This document shows positions 24,854-34,454 of a stretch of DNA of 57,852 bases, piece after piece. The notes under the pieces were generated by a model. It ran no database searches. It was given only the letters and a program-made list of their open reading frames with translations, and was not told where the DNA came from. The position numbers and the translations under genes were made by a program. Source of the DNA: Myxococcota bacterium (GTDB lineage Bacteria > Myxococcota_A > UBA9160 > UBA4427); contig JAPKBZ010000023.1 of assembly GCA_028823175.1 (NCBI GenBank), positions 1 through 57,852 on the forward strand, written 5' to 3'. The first letter of the stretch is position 1. Every line of letters begins with the position of its first letter.

Positions 24854-26902
24854 TCAGGCTCCCGCGATGTGCTCGGCGACCCGGTCGGCGACGGCGCCCG
24901 GGGTAAACCCGAACTCCTCGGCGAGTTTCCCGGCCGGGGCACTCTCGCCGAAATGCGCCATGCCGATGATCAGCCCCCGCCGCCCCACCAGGCGTCGGTA
25001 GCTCTCGCCCCGCCCGGCCTCGACAGCCACCACGGGCGTACCGTCATCGGGAACCAGAGCGAGTTGATCGGCCTCGGGTTGCGCGAAGAAGAGCTCGAGG
25101 CTGGGCATGGAAACGACCCGGGCTTCGATGCCCCGTTCGGCCAATCCCTCGGCCGCCTCACTGGCCAGGGACACTTCTGAGCCGCTGGCCACCAGCACCA
25201 CGTCGGGAGAGCGGCCGGGCTCGCGAACCCCATAGGCCCCCTTCCAGACATCCTCCAATTCGAATCCCTCCAAACGATCCACCGCCTTGAGGCCTTGGCG
25301 GGTCAGGGAGAAAAGCACCGGCCCCTCGGCACGCTGGAGCGCCCAGGCATACGCCATGGCGGTTTCGACGCCATCCGCCGGGCGGAAGACCGTCAGCCCG
25401 GGGATCACCCGCAGGCTATCGAGTTGCTCGATCGGTTGGTGGGTCGGCCCATCCTCGCCGACGTAGAACGAATCATGGGTAAAAACGAAAAGGGAGCGCA
25501 CCTTCATCAGTGCCGCCAAGCGGATCGAGGGACGCATATAATCGCTAAAAATCAGGAAGGTCCCGCAATAGGCGAGGAGGGTGCCGTCGAGGGCGATGCC
25601 GTTGGTCACCGCACCCATGGCGTGCTCGCGAACACCGAAGTAGATATTGCGTCCGGCATAGGGGTCCTCGCCCTCCGCCGCGCCCGGGCCCACGATGCCG
25701 TATTCCTTCAGAATCGGGGGCGCCGCAGAGCCCGCCAGATCGGCCGACCCCCCCACCATGTAGGGGACCACCTCGTGCAAGCGCTCGAGCACGGCGGCCG
25801 AATGCTTGCGGGTTGAATCGTCTACCCCTGCGAATCCCTTGGCAAGCAGGTCGCCGAGATTGCCGGGCAGCTTGCGATCCCGGGCCGCATCCCAGCCCTC
25901 AGCACGCTCGGGGTTGGCTTCGCGCCAGACCTGGTGCCGGGCTTCGGCGGCCGCTCGCGCGGCCTGCTTTGCCCCAATGCGGCCCTCGAAATAGGTCCTC
26001 ACTTCGTCCGGGACGAGAAAGGCGGGCTCCGTGGGCCAACCCAGGGCCTGCTTGCTTCGCGCTGCCTCCTCGGCGCCCAGGGGAGCCCCGTGGGCCTTAT
26101 TCTTGCCGGCCACCGCCGAGCTGCCCCGGCCGATCACCGTGCGGAGAACGATCAAGCTCGGGCGCTCCGTCTCGCCCCGGGCCGCCTTCAGCGCTTCGGA
26201 AAATTCCCCCACCGCCTGGCCATCGATGGTCGACGACACGTGCCAGCCCTGGGCGGCGAAGCGGGCGGGAACATCCTCGCTCAGCGAAATATCTGTCGGC
26301 CCATCGATCGTGATCTGGTTGTCATCGTAGATAAAAACCAGGTTCCCCAGCCCGAGATGCCCGGCCAGGGAAGCCGCCTCGGACGAGATGCCCTCCATCA
26401 TGTCGCCGTCGCCCATGATGCCGTAGACGAAATGCTCACCCGGAGGCGCCTGCTCGGCGTTGGGTGCACCGCCGAAGCGGCTGCGAGTCATCCGGGCGGC
26501 GAGCGCCATCCCCACGGCATGGGCAAAACCCTGGCCCAGGGGCCCGGTGGTGACCTCAACCCCGGGCGTCAAGCCGTACTCGGGATGGCCCGGGGTCAGG
26601 GCTCCCCACTGGCGAAATTGTCGGATTTCGTCGAGGGAGAGCGCGTACCCGTAGAGGTGCAAAAGCGAATAGAGGAGCATCGACGCGTGCCCGCCCGAGA
26701 GCACGAAGCGATCGCGCAGGGGCCAATCCGGATCGCTGGGATCAAAGCGAAGATGGTTGTCGAAGAGCTCCAGCGCGGCCGCGGCCAGGCCCATGGGGGC
26801 CCCGGGATGGCCGCTCTTCGCGGCATTCACCGCATCCACGGCCAGGAACCGAATCGTATTCTCTATGGTTTCCCGCAATTGGGGGGTGCATTCACCGGGC
26901 AT
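24854..26902 (-). CDS. tkt: Transketolase
   Basis: This is a 682-residue thiamine-diphosphate enzyme of the pentose phosphate and Calvin pathways, moving two-carbon ketol units. It carries AAKSGHPGAPMGLAA near the N-terminus, TGPLGQGFAHAVGMA, the TPP/metal motif GIMGDGDMMEG, and IYFGVREHAMGAVTNG in the pyrimidine-binding domain. Length is full. ATG 26902 is chosen because GGGGGGAGA lies just upstream; the frame extends to 27004 but that stretch is proline-rich and not homologous-looking. No other pentose-phosphate gene is adjacent. Confidence 0.96.
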   Translation of the reverse strand: MPGECTPQLRETIENTIRFLAVDAVNAAKSGHPGAPMGLAAAALELFDNHLRFDPSDPDWPLRDRFVLSGGHASMLLYSLLHLYGYALSLDEIRQFRQWGALTPGHPEYGLTPGVEVTTGPLGQGFAHAVGMALAARMTRSRFGGAPNAEQAPPGEHFVYGIMGDGDMMEGISSEAASLAGHLGLGNLVFIYDDNQITIDGPTDISLSEDVPARFAAQGWHVSSTIDGQAVGEFSEALKAARGETERPSLIVLRTVIGRGSSAVAGKNKAHGAPLGAEEAARSKQALGWPTEPAFLVPDEVRTYFEGRIGAKQAARAAAEARHQVWREANPERAEGWDAARDRKLPGNLGDLLAKGFAGVDDSTRKHSAAVLERLHEVVPYMVGGSADLAGSAAPPILKEYGIVGPGAAEGEDPYAGRNIYFGVREHAMGAVTNGIALDGTLLAYCGTFLIFSDYMRPSIRLAALMKVRSLFVFTHDSFYVGEDGPTHQPIEQLDSLRVIPGLTVFRPADGVETAMAYAWALQRAEGPVLFSLTRQGLKAVDRLEGFELEDVWKGAYGVREPGRSPDVVLVASGSEVSLASEAAEGLAERGIEARVVSMPSLELFFAQPEADQLALVPDDGTPVVAVEAGRGESYRRLVGRRGLIIGMAHFGESAPAGKLAEEFGFTPGAVADRVAEHIAGA

Positions 26903-27137
26903 GGATTCTCCCCCCCTCCCGGAGGCCGGAAGGGGTCGACTTTGGGGCTGATTTTGGATGAATTGAGGCGGGGTCCGGCTGACCGGCCCCCCGCGCGAGC
27001 CCACACCTTACAACCGATGCCCGGCGACGGGAACCCACCCATCGCTGCTGCTCGGCCACCGACTCGCGCAGCTTCCCACCTTTCCCACACTCCCCACGCG
27101 AGGGGCGCGGCGGTCCGGCCATGCCCGAAAGCGGCCC

Positions 27138-27974
27138 TCAGGCCTTCACGACCGCGTTCCGGCGGATCCGTTTGACCGAGGGCTCGTTGTGGACAACGAA
27201 GAGGCAGAAACGGTTGAAGAGATCGAGATGCCAGGGCAGTTTTCGGCGGAAATCGAACCAGAGGACGACGCGCACCTCGTCGGACTCGTTGGCAGCCTCG
27301 TGGAGGTAGGTGTCGTCAAAGACGACCCCCTCGCCGTTTTTCCAACAATAGCGTTCGCCCCTCTCGATCAGGCTCGTATCCCTTGTCGCATTGTCGGCGG
27401 GGTCGGGGTTGATCCGGATCCAGCATTTGCCGTCTTCGTTGTTGTGGGGAACCAGAACACCCATGTGGTAGCGGAGGAAACCCTTGTAGTAACCGAAATG
27501 CGGCTGGAGTTCCTGCCGGGGTTCGAGGACGGAGAAGAAGGCAGTATAGATACCGGGAAGGCGACGGATCAGCTCCGCCGTGCGAGGCGCAAACCGGCAA
27601 TTCTCTTCGACGAATTTCCCTGACTTAAACATCAGGGTCGTCCAATCCGCCACGTGGGTCTTGCCCGCCGTATATCCCCCGCCCAGGGTTTCCATCGGCA
27701 CCAGCTTCGACCGGTCCTTCATCAGGGCTTCGCATTCCTCGCGGATAATTTCATAATTCTCCTCGATCAAGCGGAAATGCGGGTAACTGCCGAGATAGTC
27801 GGTCTGGAAGGCCGGCTGTCGGGGAAAAACCCCCCTGGCTTCCGCAGACAGGAAGACCCCGTTCATCCGGTCCTTGATCGCGTTCTTGCCGGCACTATCC
27901 AGGCCCTTGATAAACCGCCAGATCCCCGCCGCAATCACGAAAAGAATTGCGAATATCCCGAACAGAATGGTCAT
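27138..27974 (-). CDS. Membrane-anchored aspartyl/asparaginyl beta-hydroxylase domain protein
   Basis: This is a 278-residue protein. One N-terminal transmembrane helix (ILFGIFAILFVIAAGIW) is followed by an Asp/Asn hydroxylase domain (Fe(II)/2-oxoglutarate type). Iron-binding and family residues are visible in LQPHFGYYKGFLRYHMG and VVFDDTYLHEAANES, with the 2-oxoglutarate arginine in EVRVVLWFDFRRKL. Bacterial members (LpxO-like and others) hydroxylate lipid A acyl chains or peptide substrates; which one applies here is not clear. ATG 27974 has GGAGCGAG immediately upstream. It lies downstream of tRNA-Pro on the same strand. Confidence 0.82.
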   Translation of the reverse strand: MTILFGIFAILFVIAAGIWRFIKGLDSAGKNAIKDRMNGVFLSAEARGVFPRQPAFQTDYLGSYPHFRLIEENYEIIREECEALMKDRSKLVPMETLGGGYTAGKTHVADWTTLMFKSGKFVEENCRFAPRTAELIRRLPGIYTAFFSVLEPRQELQPHFGYYKGFLRYHMGVLVPHNNEDGKCWIRINPDPADNATRDTSLIERGERYCWKNGEGVVFDDTYLHEAANESDEVRVVLWFDFRRKLPWHLDLFNRFCLFVVHNEPSVKRIRRNAVVKA

Positions 27975-28085
27975 TCTCGCTCCTATTTCGACGACCGGGT
28001 GAAGCGCCGCAAGTCCGCCCGTGCTGACACTCGACTCCGCACCTCCACCACCCCTCCCGACCAACGGCTGCGGGAGAGACCGGAC

Positions 28086-28160
28086 TGGTCGGGGTGGTGG
28101 GGATCGAACCCACGACACTGAACCCCCAAAGTTCAGGCTCTACCACTGAGCTACACCCCG
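28086..28160 (-). tRNA. tRNA-Pro (anticodon UGG)
   Basis: This 75-nt tRNA is read on the minus strand, with the 3' CCA encoded at 28088-28086. The acceptor stem pairs 28154-28160 with 28090-28096 (7 bp). The D arm GCTCAGTGGTAGAGC and the T arm GTGGGTTCGATCCCCAC are intact. The anticodon stem TGAAC/GTTCA encloses the loop TTTGGGG, giving anticodon TGG at 28128-28126. It decodes CCA and other proline codons. Confidence 0.95.
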
Positions 28161-28249
28161 GCCGGAGTGGAGGCTACCACGCCTCCCTCGGCCAAGGCAG
28201 CCTGGAAGCCAGGCGAAGCGGCTTCTCGGGCGCGCGCGCGCGACGACTT

Positions 28250-28271
28250 GCCCCCCCCCGAACCCGGGGGG
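28250..28271. promoter_or_regulatory. C-tract/G-tract hairpin upstream of leuC
   Basis: A run of nine C (28251-28259) can pair with GGGGGG (28266-28271) around a short loop. It lies about 80 bp before the leuC start and upstream of the tRNA on the other strand. A (CG)n tract at 28230-28242 precedes it. It could be an attenuator or simply the end of an upstream transcript; no leucine-rich leader peptide was found. Confidence 0.3.
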
Positions 28272-28348
28272 CCGAGCCTTCGGCGCCGTGCTATTCCCCT
28301 CTGAGCCGAGCACTCCGCTCGTGCCCCCACTTTCCCTGGAAGTATCTC

Positions 28349-29758
28349 ATGAGCGAAAAACCGGCCCATCTTTTCGAAAAGACCTGGCGCGCCCACAAGG
28401 TCCGGGAACTTCCCGGCGGCCAAACCCAGCTCTTCATCGGTACGCACCTGGTGCACGAAGTCACCAGCCCCCAAGCCTTCGCGATGCTTCGCGAGTTGGG
28501 TCTGCCGGTTCGTTTTCCGGGACGGACCTTCGCCACCGCGGACCACATCATGCCCACCGACACCCAGGCTCGCCCTCTGGCCGACCCCCTTGCCGAGACG
28601 ATGCTCTCGGAACTCGAGCGTAATTGCGCCGAATCCGAGGTGACCTTCTTCGGAAAAGAGAGCGGGTACCAGGGCGTCGTTCACGTCATTGGCCCCGAAC
28701 TCGGCCTCACCGTGCCCGGCTCCACCATCGCCTGCGGCGACAGCCATACCTCGACCCACGGAGCCTTTGGAACCATCGCTTTGGGTATCGGGACGAGTCA
28801 GGTTCGCGATGTCCTCGCCACCCAGACCCTCGCCATGGGCGAACTGAAGGTCCGCCGGATCGAGGTCACGGGCCGACTTCGGCCCGGGGTCTACGCCAAG
28901 GACGTCATCCTCGCGATCATTCGCAAACTCGGCGTCAACGGTGGAGTGGGTTTCGCCTACGAGTACGCGGGCGAAGCGGTTGAGGCGATGTCCATGGAAG
29001 AGCGGATGACCCTCTGCAATATGTCCATCGAGGGCGGCGCTCGCTGCGGCTACGTCAACCCCGATGCCACCACCGTGGAGTACCTGCGGGGGCGCCGCTA
29101 CTCGCCCGAAGGGGAAGCCTTCGAACGCGCCACAGCCGAGTGGCTCGCCATGGCCAGTGACCCCGATGCCGAGTACGACGACACCGTCTCCCTGAAGGCG
29201 GATGAGATCGAACCCTCGATCACCTGGGGAATTCATCCCGGGCACAATATCGGCGTGAGAGAGCGAATCCCCACCCCGAGCGAGGCCAGCGACGAGGAAC
29301 GGGCAGGCATCGAGGAAGCCCTCGAGTATATGGACCTCGACCCGGGTGCTCCCATCGCGGGAACACCCGTGGACGTGGCCTTCATCGGCTCCTGTACAAA
29401 CGGCCGACTCTCCGACTTGCGAGAGGCCGCCCGGGTCGCCCGGACGGGCACCGTTCAGGAAGGCGTGCGGGCCCTGGTGGTTCCGGGCTCACAGGAAGTT
29501 TCACGCCAGGCAATCGCCGAGGGCCTCGACGAGGTCTTTCGCAAGGCTGGCTTCGACTGGCGCGAACCGGGCTGTTCTATGTGCCTGGCCATGAACCCGG
29601 ACAAATTGATCGGTCGGGAGATCTGCGCCTCCTCGAGCAACCGGAATTTCAAAGGACGCCAGGGATCGCCCTCGGGACGAACCCTGCTGATGTCTCCGGC
29701 CATGGTGGCCGCCGCCGCGCTTGCGGGGCGCGTCGTCGACGTACGGGAGGTGCTCTGA
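28349..29758 (+). CDS. leuC: 3-isopropylmalate dehydratase, large subunit
   Basis: This is a 469-residue aconitase-family enzyme of leucine synthesis, isomerising 2- to 3-isopropylmalate with LeuD. Landmarks are [24 protein letters not shown], and the [4Fe-4S] cysteines in [12 protein letters not shown] and [13 protein letters not shown]. Also present is the [17 protein letters not shown] substrate loop. ATG 28349 with GGAAG upstream is the start. The longer frame back to 28094 crosses the tRNA gene and is rejected. leuD starts 1 bp after the stop. Confidence 0.96.
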   Translation: MSEKPAHLFEKTWRAHKVRELPGGQTQLFIGTHLVHEVTSPQAFAMLRELGLPVRFPGRTFATADHIMPTDTQARPLADPLAETMLSELERNCAESEVTFFGKESGYQGVVHVIGPELGLTVPGSTIACGDSHTSTHGAFGTIALGIGTSQVRDVLATQTLAMGELKVRRIEVTGRLRPGVYAKDVILAIIRKLGVNGGVGFAYEYAGEAVEAMSMEERMTLCNMSIEGGARCGYVNPDATTVEYLRGRRYSPEGEAFERATAEWLAMASDPDAEYDDTVSLKADEIEPSITWGIHPGHNIGVRERIPTPSEASDEERAGIEEALEYMDLDPGAPIAGTPVDVAFIGSCTNGRLSDLREAARVARTGTVQEGVRALVVPGSQEVSRQAIAEGLDEVFRKAGFDWREPGCSMCLAMNPDKLIGREICASSSNRNFKGRQGSPSGRTLLMSPAMVAAAALAGRVVDVREVL

Positions 29759-29759
29759 C

Positions 29760-30365
<606 letters not shown>

Positions 30366-30438
30366 TTCCTGCTCAGTTTCCGCCGACGAATTCACTCTTG
30401 CCGCTGGCTACCCGCGAGTTTCGTGCGAGAATCCCGCC

Positions 30439-31854
30439 ATGAGACTCCGTAAGACGAAGCTGATCGCCACCATAGGCCCCGCCTGCTCGGACCCCGACCT
30501 GCTCGCGGGCATGATCGAGGCCGGAATGGACGTAGCCCGGTTCAACCTCTCCCACGGGAACCTCGAGGACCACGCACGGCTGGTGGATAACGTCCGGGAG
30601 GTTGTCCAGAGGGTCGGCGCCAACGTGGCCACTCTGGTGGATACCCGGGGCAACGAAATCAGAATCGGAGAACTCAACGCGGGCGCCGTGCTCCTCGAAG
30701 CCGGTGCGAATTTCACGCTCAGGACCCAGCCGGGACTCGGTGACGGAACGGGCGTCTCGGTCAGTTTTGAGGGCCTGCCCCAGGCGGTGACCACGGGGGA
30801 CCGAGTCCTCATCGACGATGGAAAAATCGAGCTCAGCGTATTGCGAGTTCGCGAGACGAGCGTCGAATGCCGAGTCGAATGTGGGGGCAGCCTGCGCGAC
30901 CGCAAAGGGGTCAACCTTCCGGATACCGACCTGAACCAGGAAGTGCTGGACCCCGGGACCCAATCCGATCTTGAATTCGCCGCCCGCTGCGGGGCCGAGT
31001 ATCTCGCCGCTTCCTTCGTACAGACGGCGAGAGACGTCTCCGATATCCGTAGCTTCCTGGAAGCCGAGAAAGCCGACATCCCGATTATCGCCAAGATCGA
31101 AAATCGCCTGGGCGTCGACAACCTCGAAGAGATCATCGCGGCAGCCAACGGGACCATGGTGGCCCGTGGCGACCTCGGAGTCGAACTCCCCTTCGCCGAA
31201 ATTCCCCATATTCAGAAGCGAATCATTCGCTCGACCGTAAGCGGAGGGAAACCGGTCATCACCGCGACCCAGATGCTGGACTCCATGGAGCGCAATCCTC
31301 GGCCAACCCGGGCGGAGGTCAGCGACGTCGCCAACGCGATCCTCGATGGAAGCTCCGCGGTGATGCTCTCGGGCGAAACCGCCGCTGGCCTCCACCCCGT
31401 CGCCGCCGTCGAGACCATGGCGCGGCTCGCGATCGAGGCCGAAAAATCACTGGAGGAATTCGGTACCCTCCAGCATGTCCGCCCCAATGCCTCGGATGCC
31501 GTGGTTGAGGCCGTTGCCCAAGCGGCGATCACCATGGCGAATCACCTGCAAGCGGGGGCCATCATCGCCCTCACCGACACGGGCTTTACCGCCCGGACCA
31601 TTTCCAAGTTTCGCCCCCGCAGCCCGATCCTGGCAGTGACGCGATCCCATACCGTCGAGCGCCGTCTGGCCCTGAACTGGGGGGTCATGCCCATCCACTA
31701 CGTGGGCGAAGGCGACGACGACACACGGGTAAGTTTCGCCGTACAGAGAGCCCTCAAAATCGGGTACCTGCGTAGCGGAGACCTCGTTGTCGCGACGGCC
31801 GGACGCTCCCAACAAACGGGCGGCACTGATATGATCCAGGTGCTGCGGGTCTGA
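30439..31854 (+). CDS. pyk: Pyruvate kinase
   Basis: This is a 471-residue glycolytic enzyme converting phosphoenolpyruvate and ADP to pyruvate and ATP. It carries RKTKLIATIGPACSD, MDVARFNLSHG, the active-site strand PIIAKIENRLGVDNLEEI, MVARGDLGVELP, and PVITATQMLDSMERNPRPT with the Lys/Thr/Arg active-site residues. The C-terminal allosteric domain is complete. An inverted repeat CGGGT/ACCCG brackets its stop codon. Confidence 0.96.
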   Translation: MRLRKTKLIATIGPACSDPDLLAGMIEAGMDVARFNLSHGNLEDHARLVDNVREVVQRVGANVATLVDTRGNEIRIGELNAGAVLLEAGANFTLRTQPGLGDGTGVSVSFEGLPQAVTTGDRVLIDDGKIELSVLRVRETSVECRVECGGSLRDRKGVNLPDTDLNQEVLDPGTQSDLEFAARCGAEYLAASFVQTARDVSDIRSFLEAEKADIPIIAKIENRLGVDNLEEIIAAANGTMVARGDLGVELPFAEIPHIQKRIIRSTVSGGKPVITATQMLDSMERNPRPTRAEVSDVANAILDGSSAVMLSGETAAGLHPVAAVETMARLAIEAEKSLEEFGTLQHVRPNASDAVVEAVAQAAITMANHLQAGAIIALTDTGFTARTISKFRPRSPILAVTRSHTVERRLALNWGVMPIHYVGEGDDDTRVSFAVQRALKIGYLRSGDLVVATAGRSQQTGGTDMIQVLRV

Positions 31855-31869
31855 GAACCCGGCCGCCCT

Positions 31870-32328
31870 CTAGCGAACGAGTTCCACCAACTCGAGCACC
31901 GTTCCGTCGGGATCCTTGAAACAAACGAATCTCGAATCCGCGTGCCCCTCCCAAACCACTGTGGCGGGTTCGCTGATGAATTCGACACCCTCGGATTTCA
32001 GTCTGGCCATATCGCCGTCGAGATCCGACGACGCCAGGGCGATTCGGGCGATCCCCAAATGGTTGAGCCTTGCATAGGGAGGAGCCGAATCCGATGGGTG
32101 CTTCCACTCGAGAAGGTCGATCACGAAGGGCGAGCGCGCATCGACGAGTCGCATGAGTCCCCCGCGAATCTCATAGGGCTCGAGCCCCACAGCGGCCGCC
32201 ACCTCCGGCGTATTGCGCGAAGGGGGTTCCATGAAGAGCTCGAAACCAAGACTCTCGTAAAACACCTTCGAACGCTCGAAATCACTGCAATTGATGTTGA
32301 CATGCACCAACCCAATAATACTCATCAC
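31870..32328 (-). CDS. VOC-family (glyoxalase/dioxygenase fold) protein
   Basis: This is a 152-residue vicinal-oxygen-chelate protein with two beta-alpha-beta-beta-beta halves. One starts GLVHVNINCSDFERSKVFYE, and the other contains LNHLGIARIALASSDLDGDM and ends FKDPDGTVLELVEL. His, Glu and Asp residues at the usual metal positions are present, but whether it is a glyoxalase, epimerase or dioxygenase is open. Its ATG overlaps the stop of the SDR upstream by 4 bp (ATGA), so the two likely act in one degradation step pair. Confidence 0.8.
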   Translation of the reverse strand: MMSIIGLVHVNINCSDFERSKVFYESLGFELFMEPPSRNTPEVAAAVGLEPYEIRGGLMRLVDARSPFVIDLLEWKHPSDSAPPYARLNHLGIARIALASSDLDGDMARLKSEGVEFISEPATVVWEGHADSRFVCFKDPDGTVLELVELVR

Positions 32329-33110
32329 CCACTTCCTCCTGGCCCGGAAAGCTGAACGACGGTATCGCCGTTATCGATGACCATCTCAGCTCCAGAAATA
32401 TGTTTCGACTCGTCCGAGGCCAGAAAGAGTACGAGTTGCCCAACATCCGCGGGTTCGCCGAGACCGAGCTTACGGCGCACTTCATCGGAAAAGCGTTCGC
32501 CCTCGGGTCGCGGTCCGCCGAAACCGCCGAGCGCGGCGTGGACCATGGGGGTATCGATGCTCCCCGGGTGAACCGAATTACAGCGGACACCGTTTCGCTG
32601 GGTGCGGCAATAAGCCGCAATGGACTTGGTCATCGAACGAATGCCGCCCTTCGCGGCCGAATAGGCCAGATAGGGCCCAATCCCGACCAGGGCCGCCGTG
32701 GAGGACATATTGATCAACGACCCACCGCCCGAGGCTGCCATCGCCGGGAGAGCATGATGGCAACCAAAAAACGCTCCGTCGAGGTGAACCGCCAGGGTCC
32801 GGCGCCAAATTTCGGTCGTCGTCCCCGCGATGTCGGCGATGATGGCGATCCCGGCGTTGTTGACCAGGATGTCCAGGCCGCCATGGCGCGCGACGGTCTG
32901 CTCGATCAGGCGCACCCAACTCGGCTCGTCGGATACATCCTGTTCAAAAAACTCTGCGCCAATTTCCGCGGCCAGGGCCTCTCCCTTCGCCACGTCGAGG
33001 TCAGTCACGATCACCGCGGCCCCCTCGGCGGCCAGTGCCCGGGCGTCCGCCGCCCCCAGGCCCGAGGCTCCGCCTGTCACGATTGCCACTTTCCCTTCAA
33101 CACGCCCCAT
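32325..33110 (-). CDS. Short-chain dehydrogenase/reductase (SDR)
   Basis: This is a 261-residue classical SDR. The NAD(P) motif is VTGGASGLGAADA, VTDLDV places an Asp after strand 2 (NAD preference), NNAG appears as LVNNAGIAIIAD, and the catalytic set is MSSTAA...YLAYSAAKGG (Ser, Tyr, Lys). The C-terminus has HISGAEMVIDNGDTV. The substrate is unknown; it is an alcohol or hydroxy-steroid type dehydrogenase by family. It forms a two-gene unit with the VOC protein. Confidence 0.9.
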   Translation of the reverse strand: MGRVEGKVAIVTGGASGLGAADARALAAEGAAVIVTDLDVAKGEALAAEIGAEFFEQDVSDEPSWVRLIEQTVARHGGLDILVNNAGIAIIADIAGTTTEIWRRTLAVHLDGAFFGCHHALPAMAASGGGSLINMSSTAALVGIGPYLAYSAAKGGIRSMTKSIAAYCRTQRNGVRCNSVHPGSIDTPMVHAALGGFGGPRPEGERFSDEVRRKLGLGEPADVGQLVLFLASDESKHISGAEMVIDNGDTVVQLSGPGGSG

Positions 33111-33424
33111 CGCTCTACTCCCTCAGCGTCCAAGGAACCGGCCAAGCCCCGGAACAAAGCGTCGCCGGGCCGCTTGGGTTGCAAGCCCGGTGACGCTTCC
33201 CGCCGAGTCGACCATTCCGATCTTCACCAACACGTGCCGGTCGCTCCCGGCTCTGCCGAACCGACCCTAGCACGCAGAGAAGTCGGGCCCCGGCGCACGC
33301 CTACCCACGAATGAGCCCGGCAGCGGGGCGTGTCTTACGCCCCACCGCCGGGCTCATAGAACCGGCGAGCACTTTCATCACCCTCCCCCTCGAGCTGAGC
33401 CCGGGGAGAAATGGACCAGACCCG
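33111..33424. other. 314-bp intergenic region
   Basis: The region between the SDR start and the end of the small exported protein has no convincing gene. It contains the long hairpin at 33312-33356, described separately, and presumably the promoter of the SDR/VOC unit. Confidence 0.5.
33312..33356 (-). terminator. Strong hairpin after the small exported protein
   Basis: TGAGCCCGGC pairs with GCCGGGCTCA and GGGGCG pairs with CGCCCC around TGTCTTA, giving a long two-part stem about 70 bp downstream of the 33425-33787 gene. The following bases are not a clean U tract on either strand, so it may be a weak terminator or an mRNA-stabilising element. Confidence 0.5.
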
Positions 33425-33787
33425 TCAGGGCCCCTTGAAGCGAACCGGCTCGCTGCCCTCGATCATCGCGGGCGTCACGATATAACTGCCTTCGACCGAA
33501 GCCTCCCAGATCTTGTTGGCCATCTGCTCGTCTCCGAACGTAAAGCCATAGGCCAAGCCTGCCGTGGCAGCGCCGAAAACCGCGTAGAACGCCTTGGCGG
33601 GGAGGTAGAAGCAACTTGCCCCCACGGCCAGGACCTTATTCTGGGTGGTGGCCTCCTCGGCGGACGCCGTTCCGACCCCCACTCCTCCGAGCGGAGCAAA
33701 TGCTGCCACCGCAAAAAAAACCACCGCCATCCAAGTCGCGCTTCGAAGCCGAAAATTGCTTTTCACTCGATCATTCCCCCTTTTCAT
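33425..33787 (-). CDS. Small exported protein of unknown function
   Basis: This is a 120-residue protein with a Sec signal peptide (Arg/Lys-rich start, then WMAVVFFAVAAFAPLGGVG, cleavage likely after ASA). The mature part has two mildly hydrophobic stretches (VGASCFYLPAKAFYAVFGAA and AATAGLAYGFTFG). I do not recognise the family. ATG 33787 has AAGGGGG 6 nt upstream. A strong hairpin follows. Confidence 0.65.
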   Translation of the reverse strand: MKRGNDRVKSNFRLRSATWMAVVFFAVAAFAPLGGVGVGTASAEEATTQNKVLAVGASCFYLPAKAFYAVFGAATAGLAYGFTFGDEQMANKIWEASVEGSYIVTPAMIEGSEPVRFKGP

Positions 33788-33867
33788 GAGTACCCCCTTG
33801 CTGTCACCAGACGGTTAGCAGAAGCGCTCCCCATCGTCGCCGCAGAGCCCCCACAAGCGATCGCTCT

Positions 33868-34326
33868 CTAGCCCTCGCCCCCCCCGGCCCAGCCCTCGTG
33901 GAGAGGCACGAAGAAGCGCAGTTCCAGCCTTCTTGACTCGAATTTCCAAGCCTGGCCCTGCCGAACATAGCGATCCCGATAAAAGCCCGACCCCATCATG
34001 CTCTGACCGTCGCGAATCGAGCGCAGATCGACATACGCGGTTCCGCTCGCCCTATCCCCGTCGAGTTCCACCACGTGGTTGTGGACGAAGGGCTGAAGAT
34101 CAGACCCCTCGTCTTCGACGAGCCGCTGGAAGGCCTCACGGAGGGCCTTCCGGCCGTGTATCGGCTCTTCCAGGCTCGTGTCCATTTCGCCGTCCTCGGT
34201 GAAGAGTTCGACCAGGGGATCGAGATCCCTCTGCCAGACATGGTGGGCGTAGAGTCGCGCCAAATCGCGAATCGCCTCTTTGTCCGCCAGGGCCCGGAGC
34301 GTTCCTTCAAGCTCGTTCGTATCCAT
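33868..34326 (-). CDS. SnoaL-like / NTF2-fold protein
   Basis: This is a 152-residue cone-shaped alpha+beta protein. The opening helix LADKEAIRDLARLYAHHVW, the LVELFTEDGEMD strand and the end WKFESRRLELRFFVPLHEGW are typical of SnoaL_4-type proteins. Such proteins are polyketide cyclases, dehydratases or non-catalytic binding partners found in oxidation clusters. A second family member is encoded at 39652. There is no clear ribosome site. Confidence 0.75.
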   Translation of the reverse strand: MDTNELEGTLRALADKEAIRDLARLYAHHVWQRDLDPLVELFTEDGEMDTSLEEPIHGRKALREAFQRLVEDEGSDLQPFVHNHVVELDGDRASGTAYVDLRSIRDGQSMMGSGFYRDRYVRQGQAWKFESRRLELRFFVPLHEGWAGGGEG

Positions 34327-34355
34327 GGGGGAGAGACTAGCGACCTTCTCCGGGG

Positions 34356-34411
34356 GGGCGAAATCGGGAAGGGCGAAAACGGGAAGGGCGAAATCGGGAA
34401 GGGCGAAAAAA
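34356..34411. repeat. 15-bp tandem repeat array
   Basis: GGGCGAAATCGGGAA repeats with a 15-bp period: 34356-34370, 34371-34385 (T to A change), 34386-34400, and a partial copy to 34411. It lies in the gap between the DUF4215 gene and the SnoaL-like gene. The embedded GGCGAAA resembles the imuA/dnaE2 leader element, but spacing and context differ. Confidence 0.9.
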
Positions 34412-34454
34412 GCCTGCCCAGACCACTCCAGCCCGGGCCAGCGCGACTAGGCTT

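Noticed and set aside
28094..28348. N-terminal extension of leuC
   Set aside because: It would cross the tRNA-Pro gene; ATG 28349 has a ribosome site and fits LeuC length.
31847..31862. Terminator after pyk
   Set aside because: CGGGT/ACCCG is only a 5-bp stem with no U tract, so it is mentioned under pyk but not called.
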